Source: Myxococcota bacterium
Lineage (GTDB): Bacteria; Myxococcota_A; Polyangia; Palsa-1104; JAEUJZ01
Assembly: GCA_025057315.1 (NCBI GenBank)
Contig: JANWXW010000099.1
Location: 1-48,603 of the forward strand
Direction of reading: 5' to 3'
Length of the DNA: 48,603 bases
The notes beneath the pieces were generated by a model that saw only the letters and a list, made by a program, of their open reading frames with translations, was not told where the DNA came from and made no database searches. Positions 25,815 through 34,336 of this stretch are shown piece by piece. Numbering within the stretch: position 1 is the first letter of the stretch; each line of letters opens with the position of its first letter. Made by a program: the position numbers and the translations under genes.

Positions 25815-26132
25815 GGGACACCTGCAACCTGCCAACAGAAGAGACGGGCACTGCCTGGTTCGGATTCGCCCTTCAATCTAGTTCTGGTCCTGTCGCAAAC
25901 CAAGGCCAAGCTGACCGCGCACGCCCTGGGAGCCATGACCCTGGCCACCCGGCGGGCGGACCGACAAGGGGTTACAAGGGGTTGACGTAGAGGCTAAAGC
26001 TAGTTAACTAGTAGATAGATTCCTCCGCTGGCCAGGCTGCGGCGGTCTGGACAAGCGGCCAAAGAACGCTCCATCTTTAACCCAACCAGGAGGTAGACAG
26101 CGCAGGGTCAGACAGGGACCTACAAGACGAAT
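25815..26132. other. 318-bp region between an acyltransferase gene and tRNA-Ala
   Basis: No gene is supported. A TTGACG hexamer lies at 25982-25987, but the best downstream -10 candidates match the consensus poorly, so a tRNA promoter cannot be placed with confidence. The AT-rich stretch 25995-26022 (around AGTTAACTAGTAGATAG) is the most likely place for promoter melting before the tRNA. Confidence 0.4.
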
Positions 26133-26205
26133 GGGGCTGTAGCTCAGTTGGTAGAGCGTCTGAATGGCATTCAGAAGGTAGTCGGTTCGATTCCGATCAG
26201 CTCCA
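26133..26205 (+). tRNA. tRNA-Ala (anticodon GGC)
   Basis: A complete 73-nt cloverleaf can be drawn. The acceptor stem is GGGGCTG with CAGCTCC, including the G3-U70 pair that specifies alanine. The D arm is GCTC/GAGC with loop AGTTGGTA. The anticodon stem is TCTGA/TCAGA with loop ATGGCAT (anticodon GGC). The variable loop is AGGTA, and the T arm is GTCGG-TTCGATT-CCGAT. The discriminator is A and the genome continues CAG, so the 3' CCA is not encoded and must be added. It reads GCC (and GCT) Ala codons, the dominant Ala codon in this genome. Confidence 0.97.
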
Positions 26206-27007
26206 CAGCTCATCGAGAGCCGGGGGTGTCGCTGCATCTCCGGTGCGGTAAGAGGTTGGGAGGTGGGCAGGTAGCGGGGTTCTCTTCCACGGGGAGATCG
26301 CGTGGGGGGGATCAAGAAGGGAGGCACTTCGGGGGCGGTCTGTCTGGGCGGGGGGTGGCCTCTTGCTGAGAGGCAGAGGTTCCGAGGCCAGCAGCCGGAG
26401 CGCCAGCCAGGGCGGGCCGGGTCGAGCCAGGTCGATAGGTCGGGGAGGTGTTTCTAGCCCGGGCCGCATGAGGGGCCCGCAGCCGGTCGGTCCAGCCCAG
26501 CCAGAGCGCCACGGTGTGCGACGCAGGAACTGGCCCGGGCCAAGGCATCTGTCCGGTCGCCACCGTACTTACCTCGTTTCCACGCACGGTATTCTTCGCT
26601 GGGGGGGCCCCCTGTCCGTTACGCCTGGTCTGCACCAGCTGCGGTTCGGCGGCAACTGGCCCCCTCAGCCGGTCGTCCCGCGTCCGCTCGGCGGCAGGGC
26701 CTTCGAGGAACCCCGAACAGGTCCACGGGCCAGGGCTGATGCACCGCAGGTTCGTGCAACACGCTGTCCAGGCACCCGCCCTCGGCCGCGACCAGGAGGT
26801 TGGCGGCGGCGCCCGACGGGATGAGATGCTCCGGCATGCTCCCATCTCCCCTGTGCGACCAGAACCGCCGGAACGAGACAAGGGAGTAGAGGAGCCCCCT
26901 TTCCGTGCAGTGAGAGGACGGCGAGCCGGCCGGAGGCCCGCTCTTTAGGCCTCGTTTCCAGGAGGCCTCCCCCCCCCTTGACCCCGGCTGAGGGAACATG
27001 CTCTTTT
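26206..27007. other. 800-bp region without a convincing gene
   Basis: No complete gene is supported in these bases downstream of tRNA-Ala. G-tracts at 26291-26355 (including a G7 at 26304-26310) could form G-quadruplexes. A C9 run ends at 26977, just before the next gene. On the minus strand, from ATG 26837 (preceded by GGGGAG and GGGAG), a stretch reads MPEHLIPSGAAANLLVAAEGG with GC-rich third positions for about 43 codons. The coding look then jumps to another frame (FLEGPAAERTRDDRLRGPVA), which suggests a small decayed gene. No RNase P, tmRNA, 6S or SRP core motif was found. Confidence 0.4.
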
Positions 27008-27883
27008 ATGGGGATGCTGCTCCAGATTGCGTTCGGTGTGGGGCTGCTGATGATGGCGCGGGTGGCTGCAGCCGCGGAGCGGGCTGTCCCCGGGTCGAGC
27101 TGCAGCGGCGAGGCCTTCCTGCGTAGCGGGCTAATGGAGGACCTGGATCCGCCCGCGTGCGCCCGGGATGCGGCCGGGCGGGCGGCGCTGGAGGAGGCAC
27201 GCCAGGCCCTGCTGCGGGCGCAGCACCACGTGCTGGCCGATGCGGCAGAGCAGGCACTGGTGAGCCTGGAGCACGCCCGGGAGGCCCTCGGTCCGATGGC
27301 AGGTCGTCCAGAGGCTGCAGGATACTTCCGTGCCCTGGTCGTCCTCGGAGCGCGCGCCCAGCTGGTGCCGGAGGTGGACACGCTGCGCGCCTGCCATGCG
27401 CAGGCCCAGGTGCTCTTGCGCCAAGGCGAGACCCCGGAGCTGCCGGTGGCGCGAGCGCAGGCCGAGCGCGCTGAGGAGTGCCTGGCAGCGCTGCGGCGAA
27501 TCCTGGCCCAGCGGTCGGTGCAGGAGGCGACCCCCGAGGTCTTGTGGGTGGAGGTGGCACCGGGCCAGCCGCGTCGGCTCCAGGAACTGCTGACGGAGGT
27601 GCGGGCGGCGCACCGGGCGGCGCTTCTGCGGCGCCAGGCAGCCCAGCAGGCATGGGAGGTTGTGCGCAGCCGCTGGCTGCGCGTGCTGTTTGGCGATCGG
27701 CTGCGCGTGTTCAACGAACATCCCGACCAGCTACCCGAGTACGAGGGCCGTGCCCGAGGTCCGCTGCCGGCCTCGATCGTCCCGCGCTGGCGTTACCGCA
27801 CACCGGAGGGTCTGATCGAAACTTTCCTGTTCCGCCGCAACCGCCTCATCAGCCGAACCGTCGAGGACCCGCGCCGCTCCTGA
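27008..27883 (+). CDS. Exported helical coiled-coil protein, unknown
   Basis: This 291-residue protein is read from ATG 27008 (a second ATG lies two codons on). Its signal is LLQIAFGVGLLMMARVAAAA, with cleavage near residue 22. The mature part is very rich in Ala, Arg, Glu and Leu and is predicted helical: EEARQALLRAQHHVLADAAEQALVSLEHAREAL, and later ARAQAERAEECLAALRRILAQR. The C-terminal 70 residues differ, with aromatic and basic residues (SRWLRVLFGDRLRVFNEHPDQLPEYEGRA, RWRYRTPEGLIETFLFRRNRLI). I do not recognise a family; a periplasmic scaffold is possible. The gene stands alone: the next start is 159 bp away. Confidence 0.6.
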   Translation: MGMLLQIAFGVGLLMMARVAAAAERAVPGSSCSGEAFLRSGLMEDLDPPACARDAAGRAALEEARQALLRAQHHVLADAAEQALVSLEHAREALGPMAGRPEAAGYFRALVVLGARAQLVPEVDTLRACHAQAQVLLRQGETPELPVARAQAERAEECLAALRRILAQRSVQEATPEVLWVEVAPGQPRRLQELLTEVRAAHRAALLRRQAAQQAWEVVRSRWLRVLFGDRLRVFNEHPDQLPEYEGRARGPLPASIVPRWRYRTPEGLIETFLFRRNRLISRTVEDPRRS

Positions 27884-28042
27884 GCCCAGCGGGCGGCCCT
27901 CATCCAGGCTGGCAGCCCCCGGTGGACTGCAGCTCGCTGAAGGTCTGCACCAGGCGGGGAGGTAGCGGTCCAAGGGTTGGCGAGTAGGGTCGGCGCATGG
28001 TATGTACATTCCTCCCCGAAGGGAGCCCACAGGAGACCCCCC

Positions 28043-28693
28043 ATGGCACCATCGGCCCCTGGTCCCCCTCCCACCAGCGTCCCGGCCATTGAGAGGACAT
28101 GCGGCCTCATCGAGCGGACGCTGGGTCCCTCCAACGCCTTTCGCAAGGTGGACACCGGGCTGTACGTAGTCAAGCAGGGCTCCTCCTACGTCATGATTGC
28201 GGTCATGGCCTCGGGGCCGAAGCAGGATCGGGCCCTGGTGCGCGTGACGGCCCAGGTGGTTTCAGGCGTGCGCGCCGAGCCCAGCCTGTTTCGCCAGCTT
28301 CTCATCTTGAACGGGACGCTGCGCTTTGGTGCCTTCGCCTACGTACCAGAGGGTGAGATTGTGCTGTTTACGCACACGCTCCTGGGGGGCAGCACCTTGG
28401 ACCCCAACGAGCTGGTGGCGGCGGTCCACGACGTGGCGCTGGTCGCCGACAGCTATGATGACCGCATTGTGGCCCGTTACGGAGGCCGGCGCATGCAGGA
28501 CATTGTGGAAGAGTCGGCGCTGCACCGCTTGCTCAACCCAGAGGAGCCGGACCCGCTGGCGCTACCCGGGGAGGAGGCGCCAGCGTCCGCCGACTCCAAC
28601 CAGCCAGGCGAGGAAGCTCCGGCCCCTGCCAACCACAGGCCCCAGTCAGGTGAGACGACCCGGTCCAAGCGCAGCAGAGGGCATGCACGATGA
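28043..28693 (+). CDS. YbjN-like / type III secretion chaperone-fold protein
   Basis: ATG 28043 has AGGAG seven bases upstream and is preferred. The 216-residue protein has a central alpha/beta domain (about 20-150) resembling the YbjN and type III chaperone fold: VDTGLYVVKQGSSYVMIAVM, RVTAQVVSGVRAEPSLFRQLLILNGTLRFGAFAYV, EGEIVLFTHTLLGGSTLDPNELVAAVHDVALVADSYDD. The tail is Pro/Glu/Ala-rich and disordered (PGEEAPASADSNQPGEEAP). Members of this fold bind other proteins rather than catalyse. Its TGA overlaps the ATG of cystathionine beta-synthase (ATGA), so expression is coupled to sulfur amino acid metabolism; a partner role for that enzyme is only inferred. Confidence 0.72.
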   Translation: MAPSAPGPPPTSVPAIERTCGLIERTLGPSNAFRKVDTGLYVVKQGSSYVMIAVMASGPKQDRALVRVTAQVVSGVRAEPSLFRQLLILNGTLRFGAFAYVPEGEIVLFTHTLLGGSTLDPNELVAAVHDVALVADSYDDRIVARYGGRRMQDIVEESALHRLLNPEEPDPLALPGEEAPASADSNQPGEEAPAPANHRPQSGETTRSKRSRGHAR

Positions 28694-30090
28694 AGGGCGC
28701 CTGCAACAACGTCATCGAGGCCATTGGCCGAACGCCGATTGTCCGCCTGAACAAAGTCGCCTCGCACGTGCGCAGCAACATCTTTGTCAAGTGCGAGTTC
28801 CTCAACCCTGGCGGCTCGATGAAAGACCGCGTCGCGCTCAACATCATCCGCGACGCTGAACGCAAGGGGCTGCTGCAGCCGGGCGGTACCATCGTGGAGG
28901 CCACCAGCGGCAACACCGGGGCGGGCCTGGCCATGATCGCGGCAGTGCGTGGCTACAAGTGCATCTTCGTGATGCCGGATAAGATGTCGCAGGAAAAGAT
29001 CGCCAGCCTGCGCGCCTTTGGTGCCAAAGTGGTGCTGTGCCCGACGGCTGTGGAGCCGGATGACCCGCGCAGCTACTACGAGGTCACCAAGCGCATCGTG
29101 GCCGAGACGCCCGGTGCTTTCCATGCCAACCAGTATCACAACCAGGCCAACCCAGAGGCGCACTACCTGTCCACCGCGCCTGAGATCTGGGAGCAGACCG
29201 GCGGTGAGATCGACGTCTTTGTCGCCGGCATGGGCACCGGCGGGACGATCTCGGGTTGCGGGCGCTACTTCAAAGAGCGCAAACCGGGCTTCCAGGTCGT
29301 CGGCGTGGACCCCATCGGCTCGCTCTATTATGACTTCGTCAAAACCGGCCGACTCACGCGTCCCTTCTCCTACTATGTTGAGGGCATCGGCGAGGACTTC
29401 CTGCCCTCCACGATGGACCTCAAGATCATCGACGAGATCGTCCGCGTCGACGACAAGGAGTGCTTCCTGATGACGCGGGCGCTGGTGCGCGAAGAGGGCC
29501 TGCTCTGCGGTGGCTCCTCCGGGGCGGCGGTGGTCGGTGCCATCAAGTACGCCGAGCGTCTCCCCGACAAGCGCAACATCTTGGTGCTCCTACCCGACGG
29601 GGCGCAGAAGTACTTGTCCAAGATTTTTAACGATGACTGGATGCGTGAAAATGGCTTCCTCGATGAGGAAGACCCGCTCGGCAACGTGGCTGACCTGCTG
29701 CGCAGCCGGCCGCGGCGACCCGTTATCACTGCCAGCAAGGAGGCCACCATCCTCGAGGTCATCAGCCTGCTCAAGGAGCACGGCATCTCGCAGGTGCCGG
29801 TTCTGGATGGGGGTCGGCTGTGCGGCATCGTGGCCGAGGTCGATCTGCTCAACCACCTGCTGACCAACGGCGGCTCACCCAATGACCCCATCGAGCCCCT
29901 TATCGAGGCCGACTACGCGACGGTCACGCCCCAGACCAAAATCCGCTTGCTCAAGAACATCTTCAATGATGCCAAGATGGTTTGCGTGTTGGACCGCAAC
30001 CTGGCTGAGGGCCAGGGCGACCCCGATACGCTGGTAGGCGTGATCACCAAGATTGACCTCATTGAGTATTTGGCTACCCACCGACGATGA
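28690..30090 (+). CDS. cbs: Cystathionine beta-synthase with C-terminal CBS pair
   Basis: This 466-residue PLP enzyme condenses homocysteine with serine to cystathionine, the first step of transsulfuration toward cysteine. The PLP lysine is K45 in GGSMKDR. The substrate loop is TSGNTGAGLA, the phosphate cup GMGTGGTISG, and the C-terminal EEGLLCGGSSGAA segment is intact. The long GIGEDFLP, then IDEIVRVDDKECFLMTRALV distinguish it from O-acetylserine sulfhydrylases. Residues about 340-466 form two CBS motifs (RPVITASKEATILEVISLL, CGIVAEVDLLNHLL, then YATVTPQTKI and VITKIDLIEYLA), which in other family members bind adenosyl ligands. No N-terminal haem domain is present. It is coupled by ATGA overlaps at both ends. 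Confidence 0.95.
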   Translation: MKGACNNVIEAIGRTPIVRLNKVASHVRSNIFVKCEFLNPGGSMKDRVALNIIRDAERKGLLQPGGTIVEATSGNTGAGLAMIAAVRGYKCIFVMPDKMSQEKIASLRAFGAKVVLCPTAVEPDDPRSYYEVTKRIVAETPGAFHANQYHNQANPEAHYLSTAPEIWEQTGGEIDVFVAGMGTGGTISGCGRYFKERKPGFQVVGVDPIGSLYYDFVKTGRLTRPFSYYVEGIGEDFLPSTMDLKIIDEIVRVDDKECFLMTRALVREEGLLCGGSSGAAVVGAIKYAERLPDKRNILVLLPDGAQKYLSKIFNDDWMRENGFLDEEDPLGNVADLLRSRPRRPVITASKEATILEVISLLKEHGISQVPVLDGGRLCGIVAEVDLLNHLLTNGGSPNDPIEPLIEADYATVTPQTKIRLLKNIFNDAKMVCVLDRNLAEGQGDPDTLVGVITKIDLIEYLATHRR

Positions 30091-31259
30091 GCCAGCGAAT
30101 CGAGACCCTGGCGGTGCACGCCGGCCAGCCCCCGGAGCCAAGCACGGGCGCTATCTCCACACCGGTGTTCCTGACCTCGACCTATGTGCAACAGGGTCCT
30201 GGCGAGCATCGCGGCTACGAGTACGCGCGCACGCAGAACCCGACGCGGGAGGCATTGGAGGCAAACCTCGCGGCGCTGGAGGGAGCGCGCTTTGGTGTGT
30301 GCTTTGCGTCGGGCTGCGCAGCCACGGTCACGGTGCTGCACCTGCTGCGCGCGGGCGACCATGTGGTGGCTGGCGATGATCTGTACGGCGGTACCTTTCG
30401 CATCTTCGAGCGGGTCATGCGGCCCTTGGGCCTGACGACGACGTATGTGGACCCGACCCGACCAGAGGCATTCGCTGCCGCGATGCGGCCAGAGACGCGC
30501 CTGGTGTGGGTGGAAACGCCGACCAACCCGCTGCTCAAGATCTGTGACCTGGCGGCCGTGGCCGAGCTATGCCGGCAGCGCGGCATCCTGCTGGCGGTGG
30601 ACAACACGTTCATGACGCCGGTGCTGCAGCGGCCGCTGGAATTGGGCGCGACGCTGGTTGTGCACTCCACCACCAAGTACATCAACGGGCATGCCGACGT
30701 GATTGGCGGTGCGGTGCTGACCTCCGATGAGGGGCTGGCAGAGCGGCTGCGCTTTTTGCAAAATGCCATGGGCGCCGTGCCCTCGCCGATGGACTGCTTC
30801 CTCATCCTGCGCGGCGTCAAGACGTTGCCCCTGCGCATCGAGCGGCAGGTGGACAACGCAGTTAGGATTGCACGCTGGCTAGCGGAGCAGGTGGGTGGCG
30901 GCCTGATTGAACGCGTGATCTACCCCGGGTTGCCAAGCCATCCCCAGCACGAGCTGGCCAGCCGGCAGATGCGCGGCCCAGGTGCGATGATCAGCTTCGT
31001 GCTCCAGGACGGCCGGCAGGGGGCGCTGGAGCGGGCGCGGACCGTGCTGCGCGCCGTGCGGCTGGCCAGCTGCGCCGAGAGCCTGGGTGGAGTCGAAACG
31101 CTTATCGAACACCCGGCGCTCATGACGCATGCGAGCCTGCCGCGGGATCAGCGCGAGCGGCTGGGCATCGGCGACGGCCTGATCCGCCTCAGCGTGGGCA
31201 TCGAGCACGTGGACGACATTCTGGCCGACCTGGAGCAGGCCCTGGCGCGCGCAGCCTAG
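30087..31259 (+). CDS. Cystathionine gamma-lyase / gamma-synthase family PLP enzyme
   Basis: This 390-residue fold-type I PLP enzyme has its Schiff-base lysine at K197 in VVHSTTKYINGHADVIGG. Other conserved parts are YARTQNPTREALEANLAALEGA, the phosphate-binding SGCAAT, YGGTFRIFERV, WVETPTNPLLKICDL and the DNTFMTPVLQRPLELGA core. It starts by ATGA overlap with cystathionine beta-synthase, which argues for the lyase direction (cystathionine to cysteine, 2-oxobutyrate and ammonia), but family members are hard to tell apart by sequence alone. The C-terminal S-L-G-G-V-E-T-L-I-E-H-P block is standard. With its neighbours it makes a transsulfuration operon. Confidence 0.92.
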   Translation: MSQRIETLAVHAGQPPEPSTGAISTPVFLTSTYVQQGPGEHRGYEYARTQNPTREALEANLAALEGARFGVCFASGCAATVTVLHLLRAGDHVVAGDDLYGGTFRIFERVMRPLGLTTTYVDPTRPEAFAAAMRPETRLVWVETPTNPLLKICDLAAVAELCRQRGILLAVDNTFMTPVLQRPLELGATLVVHSTTKYINGHADVIGGAVLTSDEGLAERLRFLQNAMGAVPSPMDCFLILRGVKTLPLRIERQVDNAVRIARWLAEQVGGGLIERVIYPGLPSHPQHELASRQMRGPGAMISFVLQDGRQGALERARTVLRAVRLASCAESLGGVETLIEHPALMTHASLPRDQRERLGIGDGLIRLSVGIEHVDDILADLEQALARAA

Positions 31260-31310
31260 CGGCCCGCTGCGGCCTCCCCTGACTCCTGGGCCATGGCAAG
31301 AAGGGGAGTG

Positions 31311-32681
31311 CTACCGATAGCGGATGGCCTCGACGAAGGCCCGCTCATCGCCCGCCGCAGCGGTGTAAGCCGACAGCAGCGCCTCCGCCGGCGCGCGGCG
31401 CTCCCGGACCAGCTGGCACAGCGGTTCCAGCAGGGCTAGGGCCTCCTCGTCACCGAGGCTGCGCAGGGCCTCGCGCGAGATATTCACCACTTCCTCACAC
31501 AGCTCGCCGAGCACGTGCCCCCGCACACGGGCCTCCATGCCAGCGCGCGGCACCTCCCGCCGCAGCGCCTGACGCTCGTCATAGCTCCAGGACCGCACCA
31601 GCTCCCAGGCAGCCCGGCTGCCCTCAGCGCTGTAAAGCAACCCGCGCCACAGGCACGGCAGGGCCCGCACCAGCTCCATCGGCCCGGCGTCTGCGCTGCG
31701 CGTCTCCACATATTGTCTGAGCCTTGCCTCCGGAAACAGCGTTGAGAGGTGTAAGTCCCAATCGCCGAGCGTGGCCCGCTCTCCCTGCCAGCCTTCATGC
31801 AGGAAGCGACGGAAGGTAAGACCGAGGACGGGGTGGTACGTACCCTGGCGGTAGACAAAGAACATGGGCACATCTAGAGCCCACTCGACATAGTCCCGGT
31901 AGCCGGCGCCTTCGTGGTACACAAAGGGCAGCAGGCCACAGCGGTCTGGGTCGGTGTCGAGCCAACATGCGGCGCGGAAGCTCTTGTAGCCACAGGGCCG
32001 TCCGTCGCGCAAGGGAGAGGCTGCATACATCGCCGTAATCAGCGGTGAGAGCGACATGGCTAGGCGCAGCTTCTCCATGGCGTCGGCCTCGTTGTGGTAG
32101 TCGAGGTTGACCTGCACCGTAGCGGTGCGCTTCATCATCTCCACGCCCAGCTTGCCGCGCGTCGGCAGGTACATGCGCATGACGCGGTAGCGGCCCTTGG
32201 GCATCCACGGGACATCGTCCCAGCTGCCGAGCGGCCGGAAGCCGCAGGCCAGAAAGGCCACACCCTGGGCTGCAGCAATCGGCAGCAGCTCGGCCATGTG
32301 GAGATCGACGTCGCGGGCTGCCTCGACCGCAGTCGCAAAGGGACGACCCGACAGCTCCATCTGCCCGCCCGGCTCCAGCGACACCGAGCTGCCGTGGCGC
32401 CGCAGGCCGATGATACGGCCATCCTCTTCGACCGCCGTCCAGCCGTACCGCGTCAGCTCCGTCAGCAGATCGCGCAGGCCCGGGCCGCCAGCTGGGTCCT
32501 CGTAGGGCAGCGGGCGCACCGGCTCGCCCGGACGCACCACGACGGCAATCTTTTCGTGCTCGACGCCGATGCGAAACTGGTGCTCGGGCTTCTCCCCGCG
32601 CTGGAAGTGAGCCACCAGATCCGCCACGCTGCCGACGGGCGTATCTGGCGCCATCAGGGGGGAGGCCGGCTGGGAAGACAT
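31311..32681 (-). CDS. gshA: Glutamate-cysteine ligase, plant/alphaproteobacterial type (GshA)
   Basis: This 456-residue ligase joins glutamate and cysteine to gamma-glutamylcysteine, the first committed step of glutathione synthesis. The plant-type family shows in FRIGVEHEKIAV near the N-terminus, SLEPGGQMELSG, GFRPLGSWDDVPWMPKGRYRVMRMYLP, and TATVQVNLDYHNEADAMEKLRLAMSLSPLITAMYAASP. The R-x-x-C-W-L-D-T-D-P-D-R-C-G-L-L-P segment and YVEWALDVPMFFVYR complete the ATP-grasp-like core. It converges on the transsulfuration operon with a 51-bp gap, so cysteine made there could feed this enzyme. gshB is not in the window. Confidence 0.93.
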   Translation of the reverse strand: MSSQPASPLMAPDTPVGSVADLVAHFQRGEKPEHQFRIGVEHEKIAVVVRPGEPVRPLPYEDPAGGPGLRDLLTELTRYGWTAVEEDGRIIGLRRHGSSVSLEPGGQMELSGRPFATAVEAARDVDLHMAELLPIAAAQGVAFLACGFRPLGSWDDVPWMPKGRYRVMRMYLPTRGKLGVEMMKRTATVQVNLDYHNEADAMEKLRLAMSLSPLITAMYAASPLRDGRPCGYKSFRAACWLDTDPDRCGLLPFVYHEGAGYRDYVEWALDVPMFFVYRQGTYHPVLGLTFRRFLHEGWQGERATLGDWDLHLSTLFPEARLRQYVETRSADAGPMELVRALPCLWRGLLYSAEGSRAAWELVRSWSYDERQALRREVPRAGMEARVRGHVLGELCEEVVNISREALRSLGDEEALALLEPLCQLVRERRAPAEALLSAYTAAAGDERAFVEAIRYR

Positions 32682-32804
32682 GCCGCGTTGATGCTACGGG
32701 CCAGGGCAGCCCTCGTCAATGACCCCGCGGGCTCGTGGGGCGGACCGGGGCGACATTTCGCTTGGACAAGCGCATCCTTTCTCATTACCGTCCCTACTAG
32801 GCCC

Positions 32805-33569
32805 GTGCTGGTGCAGCTGTTGGAGGTCCGCAAACTTCACTTTAACCCCGCCGTTCCGCCGGTGCTAGATGGCGTGTCGCTGCGGATCGAGCCGGGCCAG
32901 ACCGTGGGCCTGTGCGGACCGGGAGCCTCTGGCAAGAGCCTGCTGCTCAAGATCCTGTGTGGCCTGGTCCGTCCTGAGGGAGGGCGCGTCGAGATCGATG
33001 GCCTGGACCTGTGCACCTGTTCTTCCGCCGCGCTGCGTGCGGTTCAGTCGCGCATCGGCATGCTGTTTCAGAATAACGCGCTGTTCGACTCCATGACCGT
33101 TGCTGACAACGTCTCGTTTCCGCTGCGTCAACGCGCCATCCAGCAAGGAATCCGGTTGGATGAGGCCTACGTGCGCCAGCTGGTCCACGAGCGTTTGCGC
33201 GCCGTGGGCCTTGCCGATCATGCGGACAAGCTGCCATCGCAGCTATCGGGTGGACAGCGCAAGCGGGTGGCCCTGGCCCGCGCTGTCATGACCCGGCCGG
33301 AGCTCATCATCTACGACGAGCCAACCGCAGGGCTCGACCCGGTGACCACGGCGCGGATTTATGATCTGCTGCGCCGCGAACGCGATGAGACTGGTGCTAC
33401 CGTGATCATCGTGTCCAGCGACGTGGAAGCGCTCATGTCCTTTGCCCCGCGCATGGTCATGCTCTACCGCGGCTGCTTGCGCTACGATGGGCCGACGGAC
33501 GCGATGGCCAACAGTCCGGACCCGGTGGTGCGCCAGTTCGTCCGGGGCGAACTGGAGGGCCCGCTGTGA
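32805..33569 (+). CDS. ABC transporter ATPase, MlaF-type
   Basis: This 254-residue ATPase powers inner-membrane phospholipid transport with the following permeases. Walker A is GPGASGKS (about 38-45), the Q-loop is FQNNALFDSMTV, the signature LSGGQRKRVALARA (about 147), Walker B ELIIYDEPTAGLDP, and the switch His is replaced: VSSDVEALMSFAPRM reads S-D where S-H-D is usual. Starts are GTG 32805 or GTG 32811; the frame stays open far upstream but only as antisense of gshA. The family assignment to MlaF rests on sequence style and on the MlaE genes that follow. The stop overlaps the next start. Confidence 0.88.
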   Translation: MLVQLLEVRKLHFNPAVPPVLDGVSLRIEPGQTVGLCGPGASGKSLLLKILCGLVRPEGGRVEIDGLDLCTCSSAALRAVQSRIGMLFQNNALFDSMTVADNVSFPLRQRAIQQGIRLDEAYVRQLVHERLRAVGLADHADKLPSQLSGGQRKRVALARAVMTRPELIIYDEPTAGLDPVTTARIYDLLRRERDETGATVIIVSSDVEALMSFAPRMVMLYRGCLRYDGPTDAMANSPDPVVRQFVRGELEGPL

Positions 33570-34336
33570 TGGCCCTGGTCGCCGCCTTGGGTCGCGCCGC
33601 GCTGGCTCTGTTCCGCGAGGCTGGCGGCATCAGCTTGCTCGGCATCTACGTCGCGCTGTGCTTGCTGCGCGGCCGCATCGACTGGGCCGAGCTGCGGCGA
33701 AATCTGTACAAGATGGGCGTCATCTCGGTCCCCATCGTCGTCCTAACGGCCTTCTTCACCGGCGGCATCATGGTCATCCAGTCGGGCATTTTTGTGCGCC
33801 GCTTCGGTGCCTACGGCCTGCTTGGCTGGGGCGCAGGCTATGCTGTGTTCCGCGAGGTCGGGCCGATCCTCATCGGGCTTATGTTTTCTGGCCGCGTCGG
33901 CGCCAACAACACAGCTGAGCTAGGCACCATGACCGTCACCGAGCAAATTGACGGCCTGCGGGCCTTGGCCATCGATCCCTTGCCATATCTTATTGTGCCA
34001 CGCGTGGTGGCGATGATGATCGCCATGTTCTGCCTGCTTATCATTGGCGACGCCATCGCCATTGGTGGCGGCATGATCATGAGCAATCTTCTGCTTGATG
34101 TGGAGTTTTCGACCTTCTACGTCTCGTTTGCCGACAACGTGAAGCTGTGGGATTTGTGGGTGGGCCTGATCAAGGGCGTGTTCTTCGGCCTGTGCATCGC
34201 GCTCACAAGCTGCCACTTTGGCACCAGCGTGCGCGGTGGCGCCGCCGGGGTGGGGCGGGCAGTAAACGACGCGGTGGTGGCCGCTGCACTGCTCATCATG
34301 GTCTCGGACAACCTGCTAACGATGGTGCTACGATGA
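33569..34336 (+). CDS. MlaE-family ABC permease (first copy)
   Basis: This inner-membrane permease of about 255 residues has five to six helices. The MlaE signature region is TAFFTGGIMVIQSG, then FREVGPILIGLMFSGRVGANNTAELGTMTVTEQIDGLRALAIDPLPYLIVPRVVAM. GTG 33566 or ATG 33569 could start it; both sit after GGAGGG, and the MlaF stop TGA overlaps the ATG. It probably pairs with the MlaF-like ATPase and with the second permease. MlaE-type permeases usually work with an MCE protein (MlaD) facing the periplasm. Confidence 0.86.
   Translation: MALVAALGRAALALFREAGGISLLGIYVALCLLRGRIDWAELRRNLYKMGVISVPIVVLTAFFTGGIMVIQSGIFVRRFGAYGLLGWGAGYAVFREVGPILIGLMFSGRVGANNTAELGTMTVTEQIDGLRALAIDPLPYLIVPRVVAMMIAMFCLLIIGDAIAIGGGMIMSNLLLDVEFSTFYVSFADNVKLWDLWVGLIKGVFFGLCIALTSCHFGTSVRGGAAGVGRAVNDAVVAAALLIMVSDNLLTMVLR

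Noticed and set aside
25982..26010. Sigma-70 promoter for tRNA-Ala (TTGACG plus a -10)
   Set aside because: The -35 is good, but the 6-mers at 16-18 bp spacing match TATAAT at only two or three positions.
26206..27007. A structural RNA gene (RNase P, tmRNA, 6S, SRP) after the tRNA
   Set aside because: Searched by eye for the conserved core of each on both strands and found none.
26665..27714. Minus-strand 349-codon frame
   Set aside because: Arg/Ser/Ala low-complexity reading opposite the coiled-coil gene; no family features.
32094..32804. N-terminal extension of the MlaF-like ATPase
   Set aside because: The extra 237 codons lie antisense to gshA, which is clearly real; the ABC domain itself begins near the GTG at 32805.
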